In this document: one piece after another, positions 33,247 to 41,924 of the stretch
Layout of the letters: each line of letters begins with the position of its first letter
Position numbering within the stretch: the first letter of the stretch is position 1
The notes under the pieces: model-generated
The model's database searches: none
What the model was told of the DNA's origin: nothing
The model's input: the letters and a program-made list of their open reading frames with translations, nothing else
NCBI GenBank assembly: GCA_020849765.1
Contig: JADLAY010000058.1
Coordinates: 1-64,000, forward strand
Length of the DNA: 64,000 nt
Direction: 5' to 3'
Source of the DNA: Anaerolineae bacterium
GTDB lineage: Bacteria > Chloroflexota > Anaerolineae > Aggregatilineales > Phototrophicaceae
Position numbers and translations under genes: made by a program

Positions 33247-33577
33247 CGTTGCTTATCCTTTGTTTCATACGAACCTGCCTGCGCCATCGACAACACATGA
33301 TCATGTAGATGCTCCTTTCGCTGGATACTCCGAAGCACGCATGAATATTTGCTAATGTGGTAATGAGATTCTGCTGCAAGAAGAACGAGAGAATGAGGTA
33401 GAGTAGACACGAAGAAATAAGATTAGGTGTGTCCACGTCTGTCTATCATTCCCAAAATCCCGTCTGACGACGGGGCTTTATTTGGATTTGGATTATTTGC
33501 TGAGACTTTACCATAGCCCTTTTCAGCACACAAGTTCGTACCGATTTTCACGATATTTAACGACGTAACTCTGGCGA
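33247..33577. other. 331-base gap between the AAA+ ATPase and GIY-YIG genes
   Basis: This stretch is AT-rich and non-coding as far as I can see. It contains the bidirectional terminator at 33454-33485, and the promoter of the GIY-YIG gene should lie in the remainder. No repeat, tRNA or small gene was convincing. Confidence 0.6.
33454..33485. terminator. Bidirectional intrinsic terminator after the AAA+ ATPase gene
   Basis: CCCGTC (33459-33464) and GACGGG (33469-33474) form a 6-bp stem with a 4-base TGAC loop. An A-rich stretch lies on one side and GCTTTATTT on the other. On the minus strand it follows the ATPase stop (33578) by about 100 bases, ending that transcript before the GIY-YIG gene. 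Confidence 0.7.
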
Positions 33578-34834
33578 TCAGCGTTGAAGTCTTTGCAGCT
33601 TGTCATAGTCGATAACGTCCATCTCAATGCCTTTCATTAACACGTAGGGTTGCATCAGTGGGTTAGTAAACCGATAGCGATATTGTCGTTCTTTTCCGAT
33701 TCTATGTAAGATGTTTCCTCGTTTTGAGCTAGAAAAATCTGTCAAATGACGGGAAAAATTGGATACTTCAAATAGTTTTCCTTGTAGCTCTGACAATTCA
33801 TTCTTCACGTCTGTAGCACTGAAGTATCCAAGCTCATTAAGTGCGTTAGCGTCAATGAGGGCACAGGCCAAGAGCACTGCCTTATGCAAGGTATCATGCT
33901 GCGAAGTGTTAATGGCTCGCACGTAAGCAGAACGGATCGACAATTGAACATCCTCTATGGCGCGTTGTATCGCTTCTTCAACGTCCCGGAGAACAATGGT
34001 TGTGCGCCCGCTTTCGTTAGCACAGTGGGCTGCGTGTTGACCGAGTAAATGTGTATAGTACGGGAGACCTTTTGATAGAAGAACGACAAAGTTTTTCGCC
34101 TCATCTGTCATCGTCATCCGTGCCCCATCAAGGCGCTGTTGTAATGCTTCAAGTAGCTCCGGCGATGACATTCTGGGTAATTGAATTTGTACTAATGTTC
34201 GCTCGATCGAACGGTGCTCCCCAATCAACTCATCTACCGAATCGGCCACGCCAACCAAGATCAAGGTTGTTTCTACTGCATGATCAGAGAGCGCCTTGAT
34301 AGTATCTGCCAACGAGCTGACGACACCATGATCCTTTATCCTATCTACTTCATCAAGAATGATGACAGGATGTTTAGGGACACTCTGAAAGAGTTGACGA
34401 ATATCATCGGGGTCAATCTCATCAGCTCGTCTTAACTGGAATGCGGTTATTTCCGTCTCTTTGTCATTGTCAGGCCCGAAACCCATTCCTGCACTTTGTT
34501 GCGTAACCCTGATCTCAATCAAAACTCGTTGCCACAATGATGAAAACGACAGTTTGTTGTCGCAGTTAACGCGAACAAAGGCGAAGGAGTTGTCAAATGG
34601 CTCAAATATCTCCCCTAATATGGATACCAATGAGGTTTTTCCTACGCCGCGTTCACCAAACAAAATGACATGTGCACCTGGTTGGGTAACTGCACTTATC
34701 ATCCTTCGTATTTCTTTGAAACGCCCTGCAAACTGACTCATCTGCTGAACGGGGACATTTGGAGCAAATGCTCGGTTAATACGGATAGTTTGTTCAATTC
34801 CAGCATCGACAGCCATAACTGCAATTTGCGCCAC
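33578..34834 (-). CDS. AAA+ ATPase, Orc1/Cdc6-like with C-terminal winged-helix-like region
   Basis: This 418-residue P-loop ATPase has Walker A GERGVGKTS at residues 60-68, Walker B VIILDEVD at 157-164, a sensor-like LILVGVADSV block and an Arg-containing EHRSIERTLV. The lid and the C-terminal region (HKAVLLACALIDANALNELG then a winged-helix-like HLTDFSSSKRGNILHRIG and a Tyr/Arg-rich end) are arranged like Orc1/Cdc6 or STAND-type proteins. Similar ATPases occur in phage-defence and mobile islands, but no partner is obvious. The start is GTG 34834 or ATG 34816. The codon use is AT-rich, suggesting transfer. Confidence 0.78.
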   Translation of the reverse strand: MAQIAVMAVDAGIEQTIRINRAFAPNVPVQQMSQFAGRFKEIRRMISAVTQPGAHVILFGERGVGKTSLVSILGEIFEPFDNSFAFVRVNCDNKLSFSSLWQRVLIEIRVTQQSAGMGFGPDNDKETEITAFQLRRADEIDPDDIRQLFQSVPKHPVIILDEVDRIKDHGVVSSLADTIKALSDHAVETTLILVGVADSVDELIGEHRSIERTLVQIQLPRMSSPELLEALQQRLDGARMTMTDEAKNFVVLLSKGLPYYTHLLGQHAAHCANESGRTTIVLRDVEEAIQRAIEDVQLSIRSAYVRAINTSQHDTLHKAVLLACALIDANALNELGYFSATDVKNELSELQGKLFEVSNFSRHLTDFSSSKRGNILHRIGKERQYRYRFTNPLMQPYVLMKGIEMDVIDYDKLQRLQR

Positions 34835-34857
34835 TTGAATATGATTAGATGTAAATT

Positions 34858-34887
34858 ATTGTAACTCACTGTCACTAGAATGCGCAA
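34858..34887 (-). promoter_or_regulatory. Probable promoter of the AAA+ ATPase gene
   Basis: On the minus strand there is a -35 TTGCGC (34882-34887), an 18-base spacer and a -10 TACAAT (34858-34863), five of six matches to TATAAT. Transcription would start near 34851, giving a leader of about 17 bases before GTG 34834. The -35 hexamer is the one found at the rRNA promoter. Confidence 0.5.
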
Positions 34888-35101
34888 GTTGCAACTTAAA
34901 TCATATTAGGCGGGATTTTGACAACTTATCTGCAACTAGTTTGCATAGTTCAGCAATTTTGGGGTTCAATCCGCTTTCAGTCCCATTCTGACAGCCGTTC
35001 GACGCATCTATTCTCTCCTCAATTGGATGCGGCGGGTTTTGATGGCACAATAAGCGCAGGGGTCGCAAGCTGTCGATACCCGACCCCGGCGGAGTATCCC
35101 T

Positions 35102-36445
35102 ATGCAACGCTATGTGATCGAAGATGCGCGCCACGTGCCGCCGTTCAACCAGCCCGCGAGCCAGCTCACCATCGGCACGCGGCCACTGAAGATCCACCAG
35201 GAAGATCTGTTTCAAGACGTGCTGCCCCGGCTGCTGCCGCGTAAGCAGCGCCAGATCACGCTTGGCGGGGTCTTCAGCAGCCCACGCCAACTGCACGAGG
35301 TGCGCGGCCCGGCCATCGTCTACCGCGATAACCTGTGGTTCGACGAGGAATTCCTGACGGCCTTCATGCGCGGGGCGCTGGCGAGCAAACGCGCCTGCCG
35401 TGCGGCCATCCCGGCGACCGATGCCGCCTTCAGCACCTATACGCTGCCGCTCAGCACCGGCTTCGAGCCGGTCGAAGATGAGCGTGGCAACACGTTCTAT
35501 TTGCTCGATCTGTGGTATTTCCCGGCGGACTACACGTCGGAGTGGCAGCCGATCGTGGTCGACAGCGACGCCGAGGAGATGGGCTTCTACAGCGTGCCGG
35601 ACTTCATGACGATGGAGCAGGGCAACCTGACGCATTATGCGCCGGGGCGCGCGGTCATGAGCATCGAAAGCTGGGTGCACATCTATTTCGCCAGCATCAT
35701 CTACAGCCTGTTCGGGCGCGCCAGCCGCTTCGACCGCTACGTCAAGTCGCACAATTTCTACAGCCTCAAGCTCCTGTGGCGGGCGATGCTGGAGCAGCGC
35801 CAACTGCTGAGCACGCACGAGGTCGTCAAAGTCGGCAAGAACACGCGCATTCACCCGACCGCCGTCATCACCGGCCCTGCCTCGATTGGCGATAACTGCA
35901 ACATCGGCCCCGGCGTCTTCATCGATAACTGCACCATTGGCGACAACGTCACCATCGACGACGGCTGCTGCCTGATGATGAGTTCGATCGCCGATGGCTG
36001 CTTCATGCCCTTCCGCGCCGCGCTCTACCTGACCGCCGTCATGGAAAACACGATCATCGCGCAGAACACCTGCCTCCAGATGTGCGTGATCGGGCGTAAC
36101 AGCTTCGTCGGCGCGGGCAACACCTTCACCGATTTCAACCTGATCGAGCAGAAGCCGATCCGCGCCGCCGATATTCAGGGCAATCTGCGCGAGGTCGGCC
36201 AGGTCGTGCTCGGCAGCGCCGTCGGCCATAACTGCCGCATCGGCTCCGGCATGGTGCTCTTCCCTGGCCGCATGATCGAGTCGGACGTGGTCATGGTCGC
36301 TGCGCCGCAGCGCCGCGTGATCAGCCGCAGCATCCGCTTCGAAGAGAGCGATCATCACTTCATCCGCGGGCGGGGTGCCCATCACACGCGCCATTACCCG
36401 CGCCACGACGAGGACGTGCCGGTGCAGGCGGACGAGCGATGGTAG
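35102..36445 (+). CDS. Left-handed beta-helix (hexapeptide) transferase-like protein
   Basis: This 447-residue protein has an N-terminal segment of about 240 residues without recognised motifs (probably nucleotide- or sugar-related) followed by hexapeptide repeats: VGKNTRIHPTAVITGPASIG, DNCNIGPGVFIDNCTIGDNV, then VIGRNSFVGAGNTFTDF and GSAVGHNCRIGSG. Such beta-helices occur in acyl- and nucleotidyltransferases. The ATG has GGAG nine bases upstream. Its stop overlaps the start of the next gene by seven bases, so it and the acyl-ACP-reductase-like gene form one unit. The function is unassigned. Confidence 0.72.
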   Translation: MQRYVIEDARHVPPFNQPASQLTIGTRPLKIHQEDLFQDVLPRLLPRKQRQITLGGVFSSPRQLHEVRGPAIVYRDNLWFDEEFLTAFMRGALASKRACRAAIPATDAAFSTYTLPLSTGFEPVEDERGNTFYLLDLWYFPADYTSEWQPIVVDSDAEEMGFYSVPDFMTMEQGNLTHYAPGRAVMSIESWVHIYFASIIYSLFGRASRFDRYVKSHNFYSLKLLWRAMLEQRQLLSTHEVVKVGKNTRIHPTAVITGPASIGDNCNIGPGVFIDNCTIGDNVTIDDGCCLMMSSIADGCFMPFRAALYLTAVMENTIIAQNTCLQMCVIGRNSFVGAGNTFTDFNLIEQKPIRAADIQGNLREVGQVVLGSAVGHNCRIGSGMVLFPGRMIESDVVMVAAPQRRVISRSIRFEESDHHFIRGRGAHHTRHYPRHDEDVPVQADERW

Positions 36446-37536
36446 ACGACACGTTCGCCTTCATCATCCACCCGATCCAGATCAAGAAGGACGTGCAGCG
36501 CAAGTTCCCGCTGCTGGGCAAGATCCTGACCGAGGGGCAGATCAACTACTTCTCGCGCTTCTTCCCGCCCGTTTATCTGTCGGAGGTTAAAGGCATCGTC
36601 TCGCAGGCGACCGGGCGCGAACTGCGCGGCTGGTTGATCGCCTGCCCGTTCACGCCGCCGACGATGATGTCGCTGCCGGTCGAGACGGTCTACCGCAAGA
36701 TCGTCGCCTGCGGCGAGATGGCGGAGGGACTCGGCGCGCGCATCCTCGGCCTGGGCGCGTATACGTCGGTCGTCGGCGACGCGGGCAAGACGATTGCCGA
36801 CCGGCTGGCGCTGCCCGTGACGACTGGCGATAGCTACACTGTCACCATCGCCATCGAGGCGATCCGTGCTGCTGCGGTCGCGATGGGCATTGTCATGCGC
36901 GAGGCGGTCGTGGCCGTGGTCGGCGCGACGGGCACCATCGGCAAGACGTGCGCCGAGCTGCTGGCGAGCGAGAGCGCCGATCTGCGCTTGATCGGGCGGC
37001 GGCAGGATGCGCTCGACGCGCTCCGTGAGCGCTGCGTCGGGCTGGGCGCGCAGGTCAGCGCCTCGACCGACATGGCCGCGATCTACGATGCCGACCTGAT
37101 CCTGACGGTGACGAGCGCCGTCCACGAAGTGATCCAACCGGCGCATCTCAAGCCGGGGGCGGTCGTGCTCGACGTGGCTCGTCCGCGCGACGTGAGCAAG
37201 CGCGTGGCCGCCGAGCGCGACGACGTGCTCGTGATCGAGGGCGGCATGGTCGAAGTGCCCGGCCCGGTCGATTTCGGCTTCGATTTCGGCTTCCCGCTGC
37301 GTCATGCCTACGCCTGCATGGCCGAGACGATGGCCCTGGCCCTGGATGGCCGCTATGAGGATTACACCATCGGCAAGGACATCTCGGTCGAACAGGCGCG
37401 CGAGATCGGCGCCATCGCCGAGCGGCACGGCTTCCGCCTGAGCGGCTTCCGCAGCTTCGAGCAGCCCGTCAGCGCTGAGCAGATCGCCCACGTCCGCGAG
37501 CGGGCACAATCCACGCGCAAATTGTGGGCGGGGTGA
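36439..37536 (+). CDS. Long-chain acyl-ACP reductase-like protein
   Basis: This 365-residue protein matches the cyanobacterial acyl-ACP reductase (AAR) pattern: an N-terminal fatty-acyl domain, GLGAYTSVVGDAG, the NAD(P)H site VVGATGTIGKTCAELLA, DLILTVTSAVHEVIQP, then VVLDVARPRDVSKRV and LVIEGGMVEVPG. AAR reduces acyl-ACP to a fatty aldehyde, which aldehyde deformylating oxygenase turns into alkane. No such oxygenase gene is in this window. The product may instead become an alcohol or wax. It overlaps the hexapeptide transferase gene, suggesting a joint lipid or glycolipid pathway. Confidence 0.78.
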   Translation: MVDDTFAFIIHPIQIKKDVQRKFPLLGKILTEGQINYFSRFFPPVYLSEVKGIVSQATGRELRGWLIACPFTPPTMMSLPVETVYRKIVACGEMAEGLGARILGLGAYTSVVGDAGKTIADRLALPVTTGDSYTVTIAIEAIRAAAVAMGIVMREAVVAVVGATGTIGKTCAELLASESADLRLIGRRQDALDALRERCVGLGAQVSASTDMAAIYDADLILTVTSAVHEVIQPAHLKPGAVVLDVARPRDVSKRVAAERDDVLVIEGGMVEVPGPVDFGFDFGFPLRHAYACMAETMALALDGRYEDYTIGKDISVEQAREIGAIAERHGFRLSGFRSFEQPVSAEQIAHVRERAQSTRKLWAG

Positions 37537-37574
37537 AGGCAAATTCACTTGTGAAACGCAATTGAAAATCGGTC

Positions 37575-37604
37575 GCAGGGGACACCACTCGTCGCATCCC
37601 CTGC
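37575..37604. terminator. Hairpin between convergent genes (possible terminator)
   Basis: GCAGGGGA (37575-37582) and TCCCCTGC (37597-37604) form an 8-bp stem with a 14-base loop, between the stops of the converging acyl-ACP-reductase and C39-peptidase genes. It has no T-tract on either side, so it is a weak candidate. Confidence 0.4.
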
Positions 37605-37617
37605 TGCAAGTGCGGAT

Positions 37618-38679
37618 CTAGCCCTGGTCGCCGTCGAGCATCGCCAGCGCCTCGCTGGCGGGTGTGAAGTTGGGGTTGAAGAAGATCGCCTGCTGGAAGT
37701 TCGAGCGGGCGCGTTCGGTCTCGCCCATGGCGGCGCGCGCCAGACCACCGTAGTAGAACGTCTCCTCGACGAACTGGCCGCCGCCGTCATTGAGCAGCGC
37801 CTGCGCCAGCGAGATCATGTCCTGGTAGCGCCCGACCTGATAATACGCCTCGAACGGGCCGAACTGGTACCACAACATGCGGAAGGGCAGCCCGCCGCCG
37901 ACGTTGCGCGCCTGATCGTAGGCAATCGACGCCGAGTTGTAGTCACCGAGGCCGACGAAATTGGTGCCCATGTTGAACCACGCGAACGGGTCATCCGGGT
38001 TGGCGCTTGCTTCCGCGCGGGCGGTGTCGAGCGCGTGCTGCCAGTTGAGCTGCTCGTCCGCGTTATCGCCCAGCAGGTTCATCAGTTCCTGCTCCCTCGC
38101 GTAGGGATACACGACGATGAAGAGCCGGTCGAAGTGGCGCCAGAACGAGTCGAAGTAGGCATACTCGTAGCTGTAGTGCGGGCCGTTGAAGCTGTCATTG
38201 GCGACGAACACGCCCTGGCCGTCGTCATAGGCATAGAGCGTCAGGTAATGGCCCATCCAGCCCTGGGTATCCTGCGGCGGATCGTAACCCGCCTCGACCA
38301 TGACCGGGAAGTTCTGACTCAAGAGCAGCTTGAGCAGTTCCATATCGCCGCCGTGCCGCACGATCGCGCGTGTGGTGCCCGGCACGACCGTGTTGACGTA
38401 CTCGGCGATCTGCCACGGGCTGACGTTTTTGTCTTCGGAATTGGGTTTCAGCCAGTTTGCCGCCACTTGCTGATCTTCATCGTAGCCATAATACGACAGC
38501 GCCATCGTCACCGATGCCGGGCCGCAGTTGTTCCACGTCTGGTAGATGTGCTCGATTCCGTTGAGTTGGTAGCTCGGCGGGATCGCCGGTTGGGTGTTTG
38601 CGACCTGAACCGTGTCCTGAGCCAACGCGCCGCCCGCCATCATCAGCATGAGCAGGCAAGCGCTTAACATACGAAACAT
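37618..38679 (-). CDS. Secreted C39-like cysteine peptidase with TPR repeats
   Basis: This 353-residue protein has a signal peptide (MFRMLSACLLMLMMAGGALA), then a papain-like Peptidase_C39_2 domain: WNNCGPASVTMALSYYGY with the catalytic Cys, WMGHYLTLYAYDD with the His, and VFVANDSF. Tetratricopeptide helices fill the C-terminal half (DPFAWFNMGTNFVGLGDYNSA; YYGGLARAAMGETERARSNF). It likely acts outside the membrane as a peptidase or isopeptidase. It is convergent with the acyl-ACP-reductase gene and is probably monocistronic. Confidence 0.85.
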   Translation of the reverse strand: MFRMLSACLLMLMMAGGALAQDTVQVANTQPAIPPSYQLNGIEHIYQTWNNCGPASVTMALSYYGYDEDQQVAANWLKPNSEDKNVSPWQIAEYVNTVVPGTTRAIVRHGGDMELLKLLLSQNFPVMVEAGYDPPQDTQGWMGHYLTLYAYDDGQGVFVANDSFNGPHYSYEYAYFDSFWRHFDRLFIVVYPYAREQELMNLLGDNADEQLNWQHALDTARAEASANPDDPFAWFNMGTNFVGLGDYNSASIAYDQARNVGGGLPFRMLWYQFGPFEAYYQVGRYQDMISLAQALLNDGGGQFVEETFYYGGLARAAMGETERARSNFQQAIFFNPNFTPASEALAMLDGDQG

Positions 38680-38846
38680 AATCGTTCCTCGTCACTCCGC
38701 ATACGCCTTGTTATTATAAGGGATGATGCCGGGTACTGCCTGCCCCAAAGCCGACGGTTACGCGACGACCTCACGCCGAAAAAACCTGAAGTTGCCCCGC
38801 GCGCTATTCCGCCGTAGACTACCCGTGTATTCTTGGATTGTAGTAT

Positions 38847-40871
38847 ATGCAAGTCGATCAGCTCATTGGCCGTCAAATAGACGATTATGTCGTCGAAGAA
38901 CGCATTGGACGCGGCGGCATGGCGACAGTTTACCGGGCGTTCCAGCAGTCGATGCGTCGCCCGGTCGCGCTCAAGGTGATCATGCTCGAGCCGAACCGGG
39001 AAGAGCGCGAAGAGTTCAAGCGCCGCTTCGCCCGTGAAGTCGAGATGGCCGCCAAACTGGAGCATCTGCACATCCTGCCGGTCTTCGGCTATGGCTTCGT
39101 GGAAGACGAACTCGCCTATCTTGCCATGCGGCTGCTGCGCGGCGGCACGCTGGCGCAGAAGATGGGCAACCGGCCCATGCACGCTCTGGAAGCGTCGCGC
39201 ATCTTCGTTCAGCTCGCCAGCGGGCTGGAATACGCGCACCAGCAGAACATCATCCATCGCGACCTCAAACCCGGCAACATCCTGTTCGACGAGCAGAGCA
39301 ATGCTTACCTGGCCGATTTCGGCCTGGCCAAGCTGATCGCCGGTTCCGACGATCTGACGCAGTCCGGCAGCGTCGTCGGGACGCCGCTCTACATGTCGCC
39401 GGAGCAATTACGCGGCGACCCGGTCGACCGGCGCTCGGATGTCTACGGCGCGGGCGTGCTGCTCTATCACATGCTGGCCGGGCGTCCGCCGTTTCAGTCC
39501 TCGGATGGCAACCTGGTCGCGATCATCTACCAGCACCTGGAAAAATCTCCGCCGCCGATCACCGAGTTTCAGCCAAACCTGCCGATTCACGTGACCAACG
39601 TGGTCATGAAAGCGCTGGCGAAAAGCCCGGAAGATCGCTTCCCGACCATCGCCGCCATGTCGGTCGCCCTGCAGAGCGCGGTCGAACGCAGCGCCGACGT
39701 GTTGGGCACGATCACCTCGAGCGATCTCCCGGCGGTGTCACTGCCGGAAACCGAGACACTGTCACCACAGCCCGCACGCCTGCCGATGGAAGTGCCGACT
39801 GCGCCTGTGCCGCGCCCGCTGCTGAAGAATCCGGCGGTGCTCGTCGGGCTGGCGCTGCTGGTGCTGGCCGTCATCGTGGCGGCCCTGGTGTTGACTCCGC
39901 TGGGGGATATCGCCGGGCCGCGCCGGGCGATCGTCGTCAAAGGCGAGAGCGGCAGTGCCGACAGCGTGATCCCGACCGACGACGACATCCGGCGCGCGCA
40001 AGCCATCGTCGGCGACACGGGTTTCATCGCCTACGTGACCTGCAACACGACCAGCGAGTATCACGCGCGGCAAACGCGCGAGATGGGCGACATGGCCGAA
40101 GCCTTTGGCATCGCCTACCGCGCCTACGATAGCGACAGCAACAAAGCGCGCCAGATCCCACTGATTGAGCGTGCGCGCGTCGAGGGCGCCTCGGCGCTGA
40201 TCGTCTGCCCGCTCGATCCGGTGCTGCTCGGTGAGACGCTGCAATCGGTCGACGACGCGGACATCCCGCTCGTGCTCCTCAATGGTGACATGGCCAGCCA
40301 CGGCGGTGTCTTGATCGCCGGGGATGACTATCTGATGGGCCTGGAGGCGGGTCGCGCCGCCGGGCGTATCATCCGCGACGAGCGCAATGGACAGGCGCGC
40401 GTGATCGTGCTCGACTATCCCGATCTGCCGCAGATCGTCGAGCGTGCCAACGGCCTCGAAGATGGCATCCGCGAATTGGCGCCGGACGTCGAGATCATCG
40501 GGCGCTACCTGGGTGGCACGTCGGATAACGCCACCCGATCGGTGCAGCGGCTGCTGCAAGAGGGCGTTCAATTCGACACGATTCTGAGTATCAACGATGC
40601 GGGGGCCTTCGGCGCCATCGAAACGCTGTCGCTGGCGGGCGTGCGCTCGAGTGACGTGGTCATCACCAGCGTCGACGCCGAGGCGCTGGCGCGCTCGTAC
40701 ATTCGCAACAACTATTTTATGCGTGCATCGGTCGACGTGGGGCGCGAGCGCTTTTCGCGGGCGGCCATCGACGTGATGATCAAGCTGCTGGCGGGCGGGA
40801 CAGTGCCGGAGCGCATCCTCGTCCCGCCAGGCGGTGTCATCACGCGTGCGGCGCTAGAACTTGGTTCGTAG
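38847..40871 (+). CDS. Ser/Thr protein kinase fused to a periplasmic sugar-binding domain
   Basis: This 674-residue receptor-like kinase has kinase domain residues 8-265: GRGGMATVYRAF (Gly loop), the Lys in VALKVI, HRDLKPGNILFDE (catalytic loop), DFGLAKL (Mg) and GTPLYMSPEQL. A Pro-rich linker, one membrane helix near 328-350 and a C-terminal domain of about 280 residues follow. That domain resembles CUT2/LacI-type sugar-binding proteins: AFGIAYRAYDSDSNKARQI, SALIVCPLDPV, VLLNGDMASHGG and IIGRYLGGTSDNATRSVQRL. It probably senses a sugar outside and phosphorylates cytoplasmic proteins. A CUT2 importer lies about 5 kb downstream. Confidence 0.9.
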   Translation: MQVDQLIGRQIDDYVVEERIGRGGMATVYRAFQQSMRRPVALKVIMLEPNREEREEFKRRFAREVEMAAKLEHLHILPVFGYGFVEDELAYLAMRLLRGGTLAQKMGNRPMHALEASRIFVQLASGLEYAHQQNIIHRDLKPGNILFDEQSNAYLADFGLAKLIAGSDDLTQSGSVVGTPLYMSPEQLRGDPVDRRSDVYGAGVLLYHMLAGRPPFQSSDGNLVAIIYQHLEKSPPPITEFQPNLPIHVTNVVMKALAKSPEDRFPTIAAMSVALQSAVERSADVLGTITSSDLPAVSLPETETLSPQPARLPMEVPTAPVPRPLLKNPAVLVGLALLVLAVIVAALVLTPLGDIAGPRRAIVVKGESGSADSVIPTDDDIRRAQAIVGDTGFIAYVTCNTTSEYHARQTREMGDMAEAFGIAYRAYDSDSNKARQIPLIERARVEGASALIVCPLDPVLLGETLQSVDDADIPLVLLNGDMASHGGVLIAGDDYLMGLEAGRAAGRIIRDERNGQARVIVLDYPDLPQIVERANGLEDGIRELAPDVEIIGRYLGGTSDNATRSVQRLLQEGVQFDTILSINDAGAFGAIETLSLAGVRSSDVVITSVDAEALARSYIRNNYFMRASVDVGRERFSRAAIDVMIKLLAGGTVPERILVPPGGVITRAALELGS

Positions 40872-40874
40872 CGT

Positions 40875-41876
40875 TTAGTCGCCTGCGACAGGCTGGCCTG
40901 CCGGTTGTGCCGCGGGTTTGACCGGGTCGCTGGTGACAGGCAGCGGCGCTTCTTCCTCGCTCAAAATCTGCTCGGAGACGAGCACACGCTTGAGAGCGGT
41001 GATGGCGACCTCGATCATCGTCAGGTCGGGGTCGCGTGTCGTCAGGTGCTGGAGCGCCAGGTTCGGCACGATGATCGCGCGCACGAGCGGGTTATGCATG
41101 TTGCGCGCCGTGAAGCGGATGACCTCGTAAGCGATGCCCGCGATCACCGGGATCAGCAGCACGCGCGACAGGATCAACAGCAGCATCGGCGGGCGACCGA
41201 GCAGCGAGAAGACGAGCACGCTGACCACGGCGACCGTCAGCAGGAAGGCCGTGCCGCAGCGTGGGTGCTCAATCGGATACTGCGCGACGATCTCGGGGGT
41301 CAGTTCCGCCCCGGCCTCGTAGGCATTGATCGTCTTGTGCTCCGCGCCGTGATAGCCGAACAGCCGCTTGACGTCCGGGATGCGCCCGATCAGCCAGATG
41401 TAGCCGACCAGCAGCACGAGCCGGATCACGCCTTCGATCACGTTGATGAGGAAATGCCCCCACTCCGTGCTCACCGCGGCATCCGCACCACTGAGGTTCA
41501 ACCAGTTGCCGACGGCGCTCGCACCGAGCGTCGGCGCGACGAAGAACAGGCCGATGCCGAAGATCAGCGACACCGCCAGCGTGGCGAAGCCGATCGGGCC
41601 GTTGAAGCTGATCTCTTCTTCTTCCTCGCTCACGGCGACATCCGCCGACCACATGAGCGCGCGCGTGCCCAGGCCGAGCGCGTCCCACAGGCCGACCAGC
41701 CCGCGCACGAATGGAGTCTTGGGGATGCGGCCCTGATACAGATGCGGATTCAGCGGCTGCTCGTGCACGACGATCTCGCCGCTCGGGTTGCGCACGGCAA
41801 TCGCCGCCTTGTGCGCCCCGCGCATCATCACGCCTTCGATGACTGCCTGCCCACCGTAGAAGAATTCCTTCGCCAT
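40875..41876 (-). CDS. DUF1385 family membrane protein (YqhQ-like)
   Basis: This 333-residue protein has the DUF1385 signature GGQAVIEGVMMRG near the N-terminus and, after a few helices, GYHGAEHKTINAYEAG and HPRCGTAFLLTV. Six or so membrane segments are visible. Family members such as YqhQ are widespread and their role is unclear. It is three bases from the convergent kinase gene end and upstream of nothing on its strand until the glycoside hydrolase gene. A Glu-rich loop (SEEEEEIS) lies near residue 85. Confidence 0.9.
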   Translation of the reverse strand: MAKEFFYGGQAVIEGVMMRGAHKAAIAVRNPSGEIVVHEQPLNPHLYQGRIPKTPFVRGLVGLWDALGLGTRALMWSADVAVSEEEEEISFNGPIGFATLAVSLIFGIGLFFVAPTLGASAVGNWLNLSGADAAVSTEWGHFLINVIEGVIRLVLLVGYIWLIGRIPDVKRLFGYHGAEHKTINAYEAGAELTPEIVAQYPIEHPRCGTAFLLTVAVVSVLVFSLLGRPPMLLLILSRVLLIPVIAGIAYEVIRFTARNMHNPLVRAIIVPNLALQHLTTRDPDLTMIEVAITALKRVLVSEQILSEEEAPLPVTSDPVKPAAQPAGQPVAGD

Positions 41877-41924
41877 AATCCTCGTCCCTCGATGCGCAGC
41901 GCATGAATTTGCGCCCGCAATGTC

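Noticed and set aside
34950..35000. A tRNA-3'-end-like stretch (GGGGTTCAATCC) as possible island attachment site.
   Set aside because: The T-arm does not pair properly, no anticodon arm lies upstream and there is no second copy at the left side of the island.
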